27,817 bases of DNA from UBA11891 sp003533785 (GCA_949511625.1 CATFEX010000017.1:1-27817); one strand, 5' to 3'; counted from the stretch's first letter, positions 1 to 8,383 are shown. Numbers and translations: made by a program. Notes: generated from the sequence alone by a model not told the origin.

Positions 1-363
1 CGCTTTAAAAAAGCAGGTGATTTAGAACAAGCCATTGCTGAGGTGGATTCAAATACCTTTAAGATATTGATGAGCCACGACCCTTCTCATTGGGAGGCAC
101 AGGTACTTCCGCATCCCTTTCCGTTTCATTTGACTTTAAGCGGACACACCCATGGGATGCAATTTGGTATAGATATTCCAGGAGTGATCAAGTGGAGTCC
201 AGCCCAATGGCGCTACAAACAATGGGCAGGAATCTACAACAAAGGAAAAGAATATCTAAACGTTAACAGAGGCTTTGGTTACCTAGCCTATCCAGGCCGA
301 GTGGGAATCTACCCTGAGATTTCTTTATTGACCCTTACTAAGAAGCCAGTTGTCGTTTCATAA
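1..363 (+). CDS. Metallophosphoesterase, C-terminal part (5' end outside window)
   Basis: The frame is open from base 1, so the gene starts upstream of the window; only about 120 C-terminal residues are visible. They include a SHD segment (MSHDPSHW) and the metal-binding motif SGHTHGMQFG, which resembles the GHTHGGQ signature of YkuE-type calcineurin-like phosphoesterases. In that family these histidines bind the di-metal centre that hydrolyses phosphoester bonds, often in membrane-associated enzymes. The C-terminal stretch with NRGFGYLAYPGRVGIYPEIS is also typical of that group, in which the end of the protein carries a conserved arginine/glycine-rich loop. The substrate cannot be told from this fragment. 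A probable promoter for the next gene overlaps the end of this one. The family is secure; the specific function is unknown. Confidence 0.88.
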   Translation, partial: RFKKAGDLEQAIAEVDSNTFKILMSHDPSHWEAQVLPHPFPFHLTLSGHTHGMQFGIDIPGVIKWSPAQWRYKQWAGIYNKGKEYLNVNRGFGYLAYPGRVGIYPEISLLTLTKKPVVVS

Positions 364-379
364 AAAAAATCTACTTTTG
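350..379 (+). promoter_or_regulatory. Probable Bacteroidota promoter for the thioredoxin-fold gene
   Basis: A TTG at 350-352 is followed after exactly 19 bases by TACTTTTG at 372-379, which fits the Bacteroidota primary sigma factor pattern of a TTG-type -33 element and a TAnnTTTG -7 element. The start codon of the downstream gene lies about 22 bases after the -7 box. The -33 element overlaps the end of the preceding coding region. Confidence 0.5.
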
Positions 380-401
380 TTTCGAGCCTAATCCCTGCAG
401 T

Positions 402-698
402 ATGTCTAAGTTTGGAGAGCTTATAGACGATAACCAACCACTGTTGTTGTTTTTTTTCAACAATGAAGATGCCTTAACCGTGAGCATGCATCCTGTTTTG
501 AAGGATGTTGCTGCCGCATTGGGAGACAGTGGAAAGGTGATCAAAATAGATACCCAGAAGAATGAAAAACTGTGTGAGGCATTACGAGTAAAAGTCTTGC
601 CTACGCTAATGATTTATAAAGCTGGGGAGATGTTGTGGCGTCAAAGCGGTGAGCAAGATGCCAATACTCTCATTAGTCTAATGCAGGATCATAAATAG
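402..698 (+). CDS. Thioredoxin-fold protein without the CxxC active site
   Basis: The 98-residue protein has a thioredoxin-fold pattern: a hydrophobic strand (PLLLFFF) at about residues 13-19, a helix (MHPVLKDVAAAL), a strand VIKIDTQKN, and the cis-proline segment VLPTLMIYKAGE at about 65-76. The usual WCxxC segment after the first strand is replaced by NNEDALTVSMHP, with no cysteine, so it cannot be a dithiol oxidoreductase. There is no signal peptide, which points to the cytoplasm. I recall similar cysteine-less thioredoxin-like proteins in other flavobacteria, so the loss is probably family-typical. A chaperone or binding role is only a guess. It ends 24 bases before the end of the convergent DUF2723 gene. 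Confidence 0.8.
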   Translation: MSKFGELIDDNQPLLLFFFNNEDALTVSMHPVLKDVAAALGDSGKVIKIDTQKNEKLCEALRVKVLPTLMIYKAGEMLWRQSGEQDANTLISLMQDHK

Positions 699-722
699 GC
701 AATTTATTTACTCTTTTTCAGC

Positions 723-3700
723 TTACTCTTTAATTAATCCCTTGATCGCTTCTTTGTAGAGCGAATCTAGTGGTTGATAGAAAGCCAATGAGTCGTTGGA
801 TTGAATGCCATTCAAAAAGCCTCTATAATCCATTATTCCAACCTTTATTCGATCGACTAATTGCAATTGATTTTCTTTGGGAAATTGTCCATAAATCGCC
901 ATGCGATCTTGATATACTTCAGAAATAAGCCTACCCAGAATTCGGGCTTTCAATGGCCTCCCCACTTGGTAGTACCCCAGCATCACATCCTCCAATTCTG
1001 TGTAGAAATCGAATTCTCCATAGAGAAACAAAAAGGGACGAGAGGCTTGCATAAATTGATCTAGTGTGGCTTCCAAAATATCTTTGTCTTCGTGAACCAG
1101 TACGGCTTCAACTAGTGTGCGATACCGTTCAATTTCAGTGATGATTTCTTCTCCAATCCCATATTGCTGATTGGGTTCCAAGGAAGCGTAATAGCTCAAT
1201 CTGTCAGCGTATTTATCTGCTACTTTCTGAGCCAATTCTTGTGCTTTTACGGGAGTGCCAATTTTGTAGTATCCATCCACAAAAGGGACCAATAAACTGT
1301 AAAATCCGTAGAAATCAACAGGCATCTTTTCGAGCGCTAAGTCAATAATTTTTTCAGCTTTTTCTTTTTTATCTTCCTTGATTAATTGCTCTGCCAATCG
1401 GGCCATATTGCTTCGGAATGAGATGCTGTTCTTTCGGGTTTCGGGATCGTGATAGATAGTAGGTAATTCAGAATTTCCCCAGCTCCATTTGTTAACGATT
1501 TCGTACATCCGATCACTGTCAATTCGACCCATTAAGTAGGGATTTACCGTGCTCAAATCGGTCTTGATAGGAACCAGTTTGTAGACCAATCCGTCAAGCT
1601 GCAAGTATTCCTTCATCCAAATGTATTCGGAATCGTCAAAACTCCCACCAGTAAAATAGATAGGACGCTTCCAATTGTTGTTGGCCAAAATATCGAGCAT
1701 CATTATTTGATTTTTGGTCAGGATACTCGTCGGTAAATCAATGTCGATATAGGGTACTATCAAGTCGGCATCTTGAGACTTGACAATACCACTTTTCAAT
1801 ACGTTTTCTTTGTTGACAGGTAAACGAATTTTATTTGTGGGATAGAACACCAATTCTTGGGTATTTTTTGGATAGACACTGGGATCTACTTCCGATTGCA
1901 ACAGCAGGGTTTTGTATTTGGTGGCATCGCTATCACTAGCTACCCAGTCGACAAAATCACCAATATCCCATCGAACTGAATCCAAGAGTTGTTCGTATTT
2001 GATATAATCTCGAATACCATAGGCGTAGAGCTTGTGTTTCAATTGAGAAGGAATGGGTTCGCTGTCATAGGTTTTTCGTTTCATCTGATCAATATACCAG
2101 TCGGTTGCTAAAAGACTTGTATTTATTGCTCGAACGTCTGTGCGAAAACCCTCAATTTCTTGTGCATACCAAAGGGCAAAGGTGTCGTTGTCTCCAATAG
2201 TAAATATCATTGCACCTGCGTCTTCTTCAATGGACTGTAGGTAGGACTTGGCAATGGATTGTGCCGTGTAGCGATCGGAACGGTCGTGATCGTCCCAGTT
2301 TTGTGATGCCATTAGTAGTGGAACAGTCAATAGGCAAAGTCCAAGACCTGCAAATGATATAGTAGAAGAAAATCGGTTTTTCAAATAATGAGTTATGGCG
2401 AAAGCGCCCATCCCGATCCACAAGGCAAACACATAAAAAGAACCGACTAAGGCGTAGTCTCTCTCCCGCGGCTCGAACGGACGTTCATTGAGGTATACTT
2501 TCAAGGCCAAGCCTGTGAATAAGAAAAATAACAAGAGTACCCAAAAGCGTTTGGGATCTTGTTGATAGAGAAAATAGAGACCTACCAATCCCAAAAGCAA
2601 GGGCAGGAAGAAATAGGTATTTCGCGCTTTGTTATTTTTGGCATCATCATCCAATTCGCTTTGATTGCCAAGAAATAGAGAGTCAATAAAAGGAATTCCA
2701 CTAATCCAATTTCCTTTTAAGACAGAGTAATCTCCTTGCAGATCGTTTTGACGACCGACGAAATTCCACAAAAAATAACGCCAATACATATAACTCATCT
2801 GATAATCAAACAAAAACATCAAGTTGCTGAACAAAGAAGGCTTTTCAATCTTCAAATAAGCCCCATAGGTTTTGTAGAAATTGTGGTAGTCTTCGCCACT
2901 GAGAACTCCATCTTGAGCATCTTGCCGAAACCGATTCACTCGTTCTTGTAAGCGAGGGCTGTTGCGATATTCCGGGGCCAAAATAAAATCAAGGGGTTCC
3001 GTAAAATTCATGTAGTTGCCAGCATGCTCTGGACTCCAAAGGCGGGGAAGGAGTCCACGATGATTTGCATTGGAATTGATTTCTGATTGCTCCCAATGAT
3101 TTACAATAATGTATTTCCCTGTTTTTTGATCTCGTTCGTATTTGGGAGTATCATCTATATAGGGTTCTATTGCATCTTGACCCGCATACATATCGGAAAA
3201 TAAAGGACCGAAGAACAAATGGGTTTTAGGATATTGTTCGAGGTTATAGTAAGCTAGTAACGCCCGTGCGTTATCAGGAGCATTTTCATTGATTACAGTA
3301 TTGGCATTGGAACGAATGGGAATCATCAACCAGGAAGAAAAACCGACCAATACAAAAAGAATGCAAAGCAATGCTGTGTTGACTTTTACCCAGCCTTGTT
3401 TTCGAGTGACTTTTAGAGCATTGTAAAACAGGGCAATCAAAGCGAAAGTAGCGATGACTGTTCCACTGTTGAAGGGCAACCCAATGGTGTTAACAAAATA
3501 GACCTCTGCTTTACCAAAAAAGGCCAAGGTGGTTGGAAGGAGGAGTTTGAATATAAATAGGAGAACGGCAACCGATACGGTATTAGCAATCAAAAAGCCT
3601 TTGAGCGTTATTTTTTGATAACGCTTGAAGTAGTAGAGCATACCTATGGCAGGAAGGGTTAGCAACCCCATAAAATGCACTCCAAAAGAAAGACCAATAA

Positions 3701-4250
3701 CAAAAGCAATCATTACTAACCAACGATCGCCTCTGGGATTGAGCATGTCTTCTTCCCAGCGAAGGCCCAACCAAAATAACAGAGATAGAAGAAAAGTAGC
3801 CATGGCGTAGACCTCAGCTTCCACAGCATTGAACCAAAAACTATCGGAAAAACAATAGGCCAATACGCCGGTTGCAGCACTTCCGAAAAATAAAAAAGCC
3901 TCTTGGGAGGTCTCAATTTTTTTAAAGATAGGAAGCTTACGCAGTAGCATAGTTAGTGTCCAGAACATAAATAAGAGGGTAAAAGCACTGGAGAAAACGG
4001 ACATAAAGTTCACCGTCAGAGCGACTTGTTCAGCACTGCTCGCAAAAAGGGCAAAAAAAGCACCTAGCATTTGAAATAGAGGGGCTCCAGGTGGGTGCCC
4101 TACTTGCAATTTAGCAGCGGTAGCGATGTATTCAGCACAATCCCAATAACTGGCTGTAGGTTCAACCGTTAGACTATAGGTGAGCAATCCAATTGCAAAA
4201 ACACCCCATCCAAAAATTCGATTCCATCGATTATAGCTTGATTCGGACAT
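723..4250 (-). CDS. DUF2723 / GT117-family integral membrane protein, putative protein O-mannosyltransferase
   Basis: The 1175-residue protein starts with a DUF2723 region (PF11028): a first membrane helix, then the acidic motif YWDCAEYI near residue 35 and VGHPPGAPLFQ, followed by a series of hydrophobic segments up to about residue 320. A large soluble segment, a second group of helices near 545-660 and a C-terminal soluble half rich in helical, TPR-like stretches follow. DUF2723 is classed as glycosyltransferase family 117 and includes human TMEM260, a protein O-mannosyltransferase; the conserved acidic motif at the outer loop fits a lipid-sugar-dependent GT-C enzyme. In Bacteroidota this would fit O-glycosylation of exported proteins, but donor and acceptor are inferred. 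It begins with ATG and stands alone on this strand. TACTTTCG (4273-4266) upstream is an imperfect -7 box. Confidence 0.85.
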   Translation of the reverse strand: MSESSYNRWNRIFGWGVFAIGLLTYSLTVEPTASYWDCAEYIATAAKLQVGHPPGAPLFQMLGAFFALFASSAEQVALTVNFMSVFSSAFTLLFMFWTLTMLLRKLPIFKKIETSQEAFLFFGSAATGVLAYCFSDSFWFNAVEAEVYAMATFLLSLLFWLGLRWEEDMLNPRGDRWLVMIAFVIGLSFGVHFMGLLTLPAIGMLYYFKRYQKITLKGFLIANTVSVAVLLFIFKLLLPTTLAFFGKAEVYFVNTIGLPFNSGTVIATFALIALFYNALKVTRKQGWVKVNTALLCILFVLVGFSSWLMIPIRSNANTVINENAPDNARALLAYYNLEQYPKTHLFFGPLFSDMYAGQDAIEPYIDDTPKYERDQKTGKYIIVNHWEQSEINSNANHRGLLPRLWSPEHAGNYMNFTEPLDFILAPEYRNSPRLQERVNRFRQDAQDGVLSGEDYHNFYKTYGAYLKIEKPSLFSNLMFLFDYQMSYMYWRYFLWNFVGRQNDLQGDYSVLKGNWISGIPFIDSLFLGNQSELDDDAKNNKARNTYFFLPLLLGLVGLYFLYQQDPKRFWVLLLFFLFTGLALKVYLNERPFEPRERDYALVGSFYVFALWIGMGAFAITHYLKNRFSSTISFAGLGLCLLTVPLLMASQNWDDHDRSDRYTAQSIAKSYLQSIEEDAGAMIFTIGDNDTFALWYAQEIEGFRTDVRAINTSLLATDWYIDQMKRKTYDSEPIPSQLKHKLYAYGIRDYIKYEQLLDSVRWDIGDFVDWVASDSDATKYKTLLLQSEVDPSVYPKNTQELVFYPTNKIRLPVNKENVLKSGIVKSQDADLIVPYIDIDLPTSILTKNQIMMLDILANNNWKRPIYFTGGSFDDSEYIWMKEYLQLDGLVYKLVPIKTDLSTVNPYLMGRIDSDRMYEIVNKWSWGNSELPTIYHDPETRKNSISFRSNMARLAEQLIKEDKKEKAEKIIDLALEKMPVDFYGFYSLLVPFVDGYYKIGTPVKAQELAQKVADKYADRLSYYASLEPNQQYGIGEEIITEIERYRTLVEAVLVHEDKDILEATLDQFMQASRPFLFLYGEFDFYTELEDVMLGYYQVGRPLKARILGRLISEVYQDRMAIYGQFPKENQLQLVDRIKVGIMDYRGFLNGIQSNDSLAFYQPLDSLYKEAIKGLIKE

Positions 4251-4335
4251 GTAATGCTTTTCGAGCGAAAGTAAGAATTAATCCATAATAGAAAAGTAGA
4301 TTTAATAAAACATTAAAATCCCTTTCCCTCAAAAA

Positions 4336-4369
4336 TATTTGATGATTTCATATTAAGGTTTAAATTTGC
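4336..4369 (+). promoter_or_regulatory. Promoter of the tRNA-Gln gene
   Basis: TTTG at 4338-4341 and TAAATTTG at 4361-4368 are separated by 19 bases and match both halves of the Bacteroidota consensus (TTTG / TAnnTTTG). The mature tRNA begins 8 bases after the -7 box, so transcription would start almost at the tRNA 5' end. Confidence 0.75.
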
Positions 4370-4376
4370 AGCTCAA

Positions 4377-4449
4377 TGGCCCATGGTGTAACTGGCAACA
4401 CGTCTGATTTTGGTTCAGAAGAGTCTAGGTTCGAGCCCTAGTGGGCCAA
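4377..4449 (+). tRNA. tRNA-Gln (anticodon TTG)
   Basis: The sequence folds as a full cloverleaf. The 7-bp acceptor stem pairs 4377-4383 (TGGCCCA) with 4442-4448 (TGGGCCA). The D stem is GTGT/ACAC (4386-4389 with 4398-4401). The anticodon stem TCTGA/TCAGA flanks loop TTTTGGT with anticodon TTG at 4410-4412. The T stem CTAGG/CCTAG encloses loop TTCGAGC. The discriminator base is A4449. The 3' CCA is not encoded, so a CCA-adding enzyme is needed. The weak first pair U1-A72 is typical of bacterial glutamine tRNAs. Confidence 0.96.
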
Positions 4450-4460
4450 CAGCCATTCCC

Positions 4461-4488
4461 AAACCCTCTTGAAAAAGAGGGTTTTTTT
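4461..4488 (+). terminator. Rho-independent terminator of the tRNA-Gln gene
   Basis: AAACCCTCTT (4461-4470) and AAGAGGGTTT (4475-4484) form a perfect 10-bp stem with a GAAA loop, followed by a T run to 4488. The minus-strand reading lacks a good T run after the stem, so it acts mainly on rightward transcription. It lies 8 bases from the stop of the convergent oxidoreductase gene. Confidence 0.92.
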
Positions 4489-4495
4489 GTTCCCT

Positions 4496-5716
4496 TTAAT
4501 TTTTTTGGAACGATTTTCGAATCAAACGGCTGATGGTTGTTCCAAAGACTCGAAGTCCACTCAATTTAGGATCAGGTTTTTGCCCCTCGCCCAAACGTTG
4601 GATCTGCATTTCATACCAGGGCAGTTCAACTCCGCCAATACGATCCAATAGGGGAACACCGATTTTGGGGATAGGAGTGGAAAAGTGACTTTTTTTTTCC
4701 TTAAAAATATCTTGAGCCAGCTGGGGGTAGAGACAAAAGGGCCTCCCCAATCCTACTATGTCTACCTTCTGATTGGCTAGAGCGGTTTCCATCACGGAGA
4801 CAGTGCGAAATCCCCCAGTAAGCATTAAGGGTTTGTCTGTCTTTTGCCGTACTTTTTCAATGTAGTCTAAAAAATAGGCCTCCCTTTCTTCTGTACTTTT
4901 TTTTCGATTCCCTTTTACCATAGTGGGCCGCTCGTAGGTTCCTCCAGATATTTCTATCAAATCCATCCCCAATTGAGAAAGAATTTCTACCACTTGCATG
5001 GATTCTAATTCATCAAAGCCTCCTCGTTGAAAATCGGCTGAATTAATTTTGATGCCTATTGGGTATTTAGGACCTACCTGTTTTCGAATTTCCTTATAAA
5101 TCTCAACAACAAATCGAGCGCGATTCACAAGGGATCCACCCCATTGGTCGTTTCGCTGATTGGTGAGGGGCGAGAGAAATTGGCTGACCAAATACCCGTG
5201 AGCGCCGTGGATTTGACAACCTGTAAAACCTGCTTCTTTACAGATTCGCGCCGTATTCCCAAAGCGTTTAATAATCTCCCAAATTTCAAATTCTTCAAGG
5301 GGTTTTGGTTCGCGGAAAAGCCAAGAGGCTCCCCCTAGTTTGATAGAGACTTTTGACGGGGCCACAACTTCCTTATTGATCCATGAAAAGGCTTGTCTTC
5401 CTGGGTGATTGATCTGAGGCCAAAGGTGAACTTCAGTTCCTTTAACGGCATTTGCCCATTCTTGGAGTTGATCAAAATGGGTATAATCCTCTACCACTAC
5501 GTTGCGCGGTTCGCCCAATGCTCTTTTGTCTACCATTATATTTCCTGTGATTAATAGTCCTGGATGACCCGATGCCCACACACGATAAGCCTGTATAAGT
5601 GTGGGAGTGGGCGCATGGGAATACGACCCTATATTTTCACTAAGAGCCGATTTGGCAATGCGGTTCGTAAGAACCGTTCCACAGGGAAGGGTGAAGGCTG
5701 AAGCACAGTGTTTCAA
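4496..5716 (-). CDS. NADH:flavin oxidoreductase / Old Yellow Enzyme family protein
   Basis: The protein is an FMN-dependent TIM-barrel oxidoreductase of the Old Yellow Enzyme family. It has the N-terminal barrel entry FTLPCGTVLTNRIAKSALSE, the FMN/substrate histidine motif HGAHGYLVSQFLSP (H198 and H201 counting from a start at 5800), the NQRNDQWGGS loop, and a late TGGFR / GLGRPF phosphate-binding region. Such enzymes use NAD(P)H to reduce activated alkenes or related compounds; the substrate here is unknown. The frame is open to a TTG at 5800, but there is no ATG until about residue 89, well inside the barrel. I place the start at the TTG at 5716 (406 residues) because family homology begins a few residues later; the upstream 28 codons resemble nothing I know. 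It is convergent with the tRNA unit. Confidence 0.82.
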   Translation of the reverse strand: MKHCASAFTLPCGTVLTNRIAKSALSENIGSYSHAPTPTLIQAYRVWASGHPGLLITGNIMVDKRALGEPRNVVVEDYTHFDQLQEWANAVKGTEVHLWPQINHPGRQAFSWINKEVVAPSKVSIKLGGASWLFREPKPLEEFEIWEIIKRFGNTARICKEAGFTGCQIHGAHGYLVSQFLSPLTNQRNDQWGGSLVNRARFVVEIYKEIRKQVGPKYPIGIKINSADFQRGGFDELESMQVVEILSQLGMDLIEISGGTYERPTMVKGNRKKSTEEREAYFLDYIEKVRQKTDKPLMLTGGFRTVSVMETALANQKVDIVGLGRPFCLYPQLAQDIFKEKKSHFSTPIPKIGVPLLDRIGGVELPWYEMQIQRLGEGQKPDPKLSGLRVFGTTISRLIRKSFQKN

Positions 5717-5846
5717 AACATTTTTCCAACCAAAGTAAGGAATAATGAAAGAATTTGTTTCTGGTTGTTTAGATTCTGCTAGTATTATTCCTGATAACAA
5801 GGAAAAGCTTTGGGGTTTTTTTATATTCGTGCAAAACTAAAATGAT

Positions 5847-5930
5847 ATGGGAGTAGGAGCCATTGTTCTCGGAAGTGCTGCGCTATGTTTGGCAATCGCC
5901 TTAGTAATTGAAGTACGGGAGCGATTTTAG
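5847..5930 (+). CDS. Possible 27-residue single-span membrane peptide
   Basis: An ATG at 5847 opens 27 codons ending with TAG at 5930. The peptide has a glycine/alanine-rich hydrophobic stretch of about 20 residues (GAIVLGSAALCLAIALVIEV) and a charged tail, EVRERF. That layout, a small membrane helix followed by a basic end, resembles accessory small membrane proteins in general shape. It lies between two leftward genes in a stretch otherwise without a gene. TATATTCG at 5822-5829 is one mismatch from a -7 box, but there is no -33 element at the right distance. I do not recognise a family and chance is quite possible. Confidence 0.35.
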   Translation: MGVGAIVLGSAALCLAIALVIEVRERF

Positions 5931-5947
5931 ACAAAAGAATCTGAAGC

Positions 5948-6229
5948 TTACAATTGCAACAGCTTTTTGATGTAGGCCACGTGCTTTTCAAAAGCATGTT
6001 GCCCTTTTTTTGTGATGCTGCAACGGGTGTTTGGATAATTGTCTTTGAATGACTTCTCGATCTTAATGTAATTTGCCTCTTGCAGTTTTTTGAGTTGAAT
6101 ACTCAAATTCCCTTTTGTTGCACCCGTTAATTCTATCAATGCGGTGAAATCTGCCGAGGCTACTTGGTGAAGATTAGAAACAACCACCAAACGAATTGGA
6201 TTGTTTAACAACTTATCAGCCTGATCCAT
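5948..6229 (-). CDS. Winged-helix transcriptional regulator (HTH_34 type)
   Basis: The 93-residue protein is one winged-helix domain. Residues 1-30 (NNPIRLVVVSNLHQV) form the first helix, ADFTALIELTGATKGNLSIQLKKLQEANYI contains the helix-turn-helix, and the segment IEKSFKDNYPNTRCSITKKGQHAFEKH is the wing and last helix. This matches the MarR/ArsR-like HTH_34 (PF13601) group common in Bacteroidota, which typically works as a DNA-binding dimer. No metal- or ligand-binding cysteines stand out; the single Cys sits in the wing. Its ATG overlaps the stop of the upstream membrane-protein gene in the sequence TAATG, so the two are probably translationally coupled and the regulator may control, or respond to, that membrane protein. 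Confidence 0.85.
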   Translation of the reverse strand: MDQADKLLNNPIRLVVVSNLHQVASADFTALIELTGATKGNLSIQLKKLQEANYIKIEKSFKDNYPNTRCSITKKGQHAFEKHVAYIKKLLQL

Positions 6230-6807
6230 TAGGCTGTTTCATTTTTGAGACGGTATCCTGGTATCAAATAACCGAGAATAACACATATGTCATAGACCAA
6301 CAACCCTTCCATTGGGGTGACATAAAGGAGTACAATTGCCCCTACAAAAAAACTGCTCCCTCCAATGATAAGAGGAGTAAATCGCATTTGAAGACCGGAA
6401 ACAAGTGTGCCTATGCCAATCAAGATGCTAATAATGGGCATAGGATTGGATTGATAGGCTTGAGCGACAACCCAAATGACAACAAATACTGAAATTCCAA
6501 CAACGATCCATAGGTGTTTTAGTGTTCGATCCAATAAGGTTTCTACATAGCCAGTTTTTTGAGAATTTTTAAATCCATAGCTCAGTGTTGCTAGAAAGCC
6601 CAATCCTCCAGTAATCGGCCACACCAGATAGGGACGGGAAACGACCTGGTAATAGGCCAATAGATAATGTGCAAGACTAGTCACCAATACAAGCCACCCC
6701 CAGAAGAGGTAGTAAAACCGTTGGTGATATAATTTGATTTTGGTCTGTTGAATACTTTGGACAATGAGATCCAAGCTTTCTTTGGTACCTAAGACTTTAT
6801 TTTTCAT
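6229..6807 (-). CDS. Small integral membrane protein of unknown function, partner of the HTH regulator
   Basis: The 192-residue protein has a soluble N-terminus of about 25 residues (KESLDLIVQSIQQTKIKLYHQ) and then about six hydrophobic helices, roughly at residues 29-50, 58-78, 94-114, 123-141, 146-162 and 167-185, ending in a short basic tail. I recognise no catalytic or transport motif. The gene is directly upstream of, and overlaps by one base, the winged-helix regulator gene. Membrane protein plus small regulator pairs of this kind recur in Bacteroidota, so a membrane sensor or effector role is plausible but inferred. A promoter-like TATATTTG box lies 17 bases before the ATG. Confidence 0.75.
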   Translation of the reverse strand: MKNKVLGTKESLDLIVQSIQQTKIKLYHQRFYYLFWGWLVLVTSLAHYLLAYYQVVSRPYLVWPITGGLGFLATLSYGFKNSQKTGYVETLLDRTLKHLWIVVGISVFVVIWVVAQAYQSNPMPIISILIGIGTLVSGLQMRFTPLIIGGSSFFVGAIVLLYVTPMEGLLVYDICVILGYLIPGYRLKNETA

Positions 6808-6823
6808 AATTAAATAAATTTAT

Positions 6824-6831
6824 CAAATATA
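6824..6831 (-). promoter_or_regulatory. -7 box upstream of the membrane protein / regulator pair
   Basis: On the minus strand this reads TATATTTG, a full match to TAnnTTTG, 16 bases ahead of the ATG at 6807. No TTG-type -33 element is visible at about 19 bases. The surrounding 92-base gap (6808-6899) is very AT-rich. Confidence 0.45.
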
Positions 6832-6899
6832 AACAAGTTTATAAAATAAACCTAAAATAATTATTATACCCCCTAAAAAGAGTAATGTGCTAGTAATTT

Positions 6900-8363
6900 T
6901 TACAACCCACTAATAAAACTTCCTAAGGCATCTTTGAATTGAAACCCTTCAAAGGTTCTGTATTTGTTCAATTTTTTATGAGCCTCTAGGCCCCAGATGA
7001 GGAACTCGATCATGAAATAATGATCCGCCGCGTCCAATTTGCCTAAGTGTTTTTCAACGATTGATGAAGCACCTGTGAGCTCTTCCAATAACTCTCGATA
7101 TTCTTTATCTTTTAGGTCATCACTAATAAACAATTCAGCACTGCCAAAAAACCATCCAAGCAGGGTATCATAGGGCCCCTTTTCCTCTGCTTTTTCTAAT
7201 TTTTCGATTTTGGTAAAATAGTCTGGAAATAGGGTTTTGATTGCTTCGTTAATCAGATGAAAAGAAATTTGATCGGCCCCTTCTTGTTCGCCCTCATAGA
7301 CCAACTCAACCTTCCCATTTATGGCAGGGATCACTCCCATAAAATCTCCCATGCGTATACTGGTATTAGTATCTCCAGACTGGAGCAGCCGCCTTTCAGC
7401 AGTACTCATTAAATTTTCATAGGCTGTGATACTCATCCTTGCACTTACTCCACTTTTAGCATCTACATATTCACTCTTTCGTGCCTCAAATCCGATCTGT
7501 TCAAGCAGATCTTTGGCCAACTCTGGTACATAAATGGTTTCTTTATGTAGGGGGTTTTTTTTGGTTTCTTGGGCTGTGATTGCCTTTGCAATTTCACGAT
7601 TGTGGGGATAGTGGGTTAGAATTTGAGATCCGATTCGATCCTTTAGTGGTGTCACTATGCTACCCCTATTGGTATAGTCTTCGGGGTTGGCAGTGAAGAT
7701 AATCTGCGTTTCTATGGGGAACCGCAATTTGAATCCGCGAATTTGAATCTCTTTTTCTTGAAGAATTGAAAAAAGGGCCACTTGAATCCTAGCCTGCAAA
7801 TCGGGGAGTTCATTTAGTACAAAGAGGCATCGATGTGCTCGTGGAATCATTCCGAAATGGATAACTCTTTCATCGGCATAGGATAGTTTGAGGTTGGAAG
7901 CCTTTATGGGATCGACATCCCCGATAAGATCTGCCACGGTCACATCTGGGGTGGCTAATTTTTCGAAAAAGCGATCGTCTCTGTGGAGCCAACTAACGGG
8001 GGTTTTGTCTCCCATTTGGGCTATTTTTTCCCGAGATTCACGGCTGATAGGGTGGAGGGGATCGTCATTGATTTCAGAGCCATCCACCACTGGAATCCAT
8101 TCATCCAATAATCCCGTCATTTGGCGAGCCAGACGTGTTTTTGCTTGTCCTCGCAAACCCAGTAAATTGATGTTGTGTCCTGATAAAATGGCGCGTTCCA
8201 CATCAGGAATAACGGTTTTCTCATAACCGATGAGTCCGGTGAAAGTGGGTTCTCCTTTTTGGAGCCGGTGTCTGAGATTGTGGGCCAGTTCTTCTTGGAT
8301 GCTAATAGATGTATAGCCGCTTTTTTTTAAAGCTCCAAGGGTAGTTATCTTCTTTGTATTCAT
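6900..8363 (-). CDS. AAA+ ATPase of the magnesium-chelatase / MoxR-like type
   Basis: The 487-residue protein carries an AAA+ domain. Walker A is GLRGQAKT (residues 69-76). The Walker B-like strand is CLFVLNELPDL, with Asn184-Glu185 in place of Asp-Glu. IFTANPEDYTNRG is the sensor 1 region and TPLKDRIGSQI follows, ending in a helical lid and C-terminal domain. As I recall, the Asn in Walker B occurs in the mycobacterial Rv0958-type relatives too, so it is probably a family trait. No other chelatase or chlorophyll/cobalamin genes are nearby, so a metal chelatase role is unlikely. It follows the VWA gene by 20 bases, and AAA+ ATPases of this class normally work with a VWA partner to remodel or assemble a target protein. 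Confidence 0.85.
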   Translation of the reverse strand: MNTKKITTLGALKKSGYTSISIQEELAHNLRHRLQKGEPTFTGLIGYEKTVIPDVERAILSGHNINLLGLRGQAKTRLARQMTGLLDEWIPVVDGSEINDDPLHPISRESREKIAQMGDKTPVSWLHRDDRFFEKLATPDVTVADLIGDVDPIKASNLKLSYADERVIHFGMIPRAHRCLFVLNELPDLQARIQVALFSILQEKEIQIRGFKLRFPIETQIIFTANPEDYTNRGSIVTPLKDRIGSQILTHYPHNREIAKAITAQETKKNPLHKETIYVPELAKDLLEQIGFEARKSEYVDAKSGVSARMSITAYENLMSTAERRLLQSGDTNTSIRMGDFMGVIPAINGKVELVYEGEQEGADQISFHLINEAIKTLFPDYFTKIEKLEKAEEKGPYDTLLGWFFGSAELFISDDLKDKEYRELLEELTGASSIVEKHLGKLDAADHYFMIEFLIWGLEAHKKLNKYRTFEGFQFKDALGSFISGL

Positions 8364-8383
8364 AGCAATTGGATGAAAATAAT

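Noticed and set aside
6900..8363. A true magnesium or cobalt chelatase ATPase
   Set aside because: No large or other chelatase subunits or tetrapyrrole genes are nearby, and Walker B has Asn184 in place of Asp.
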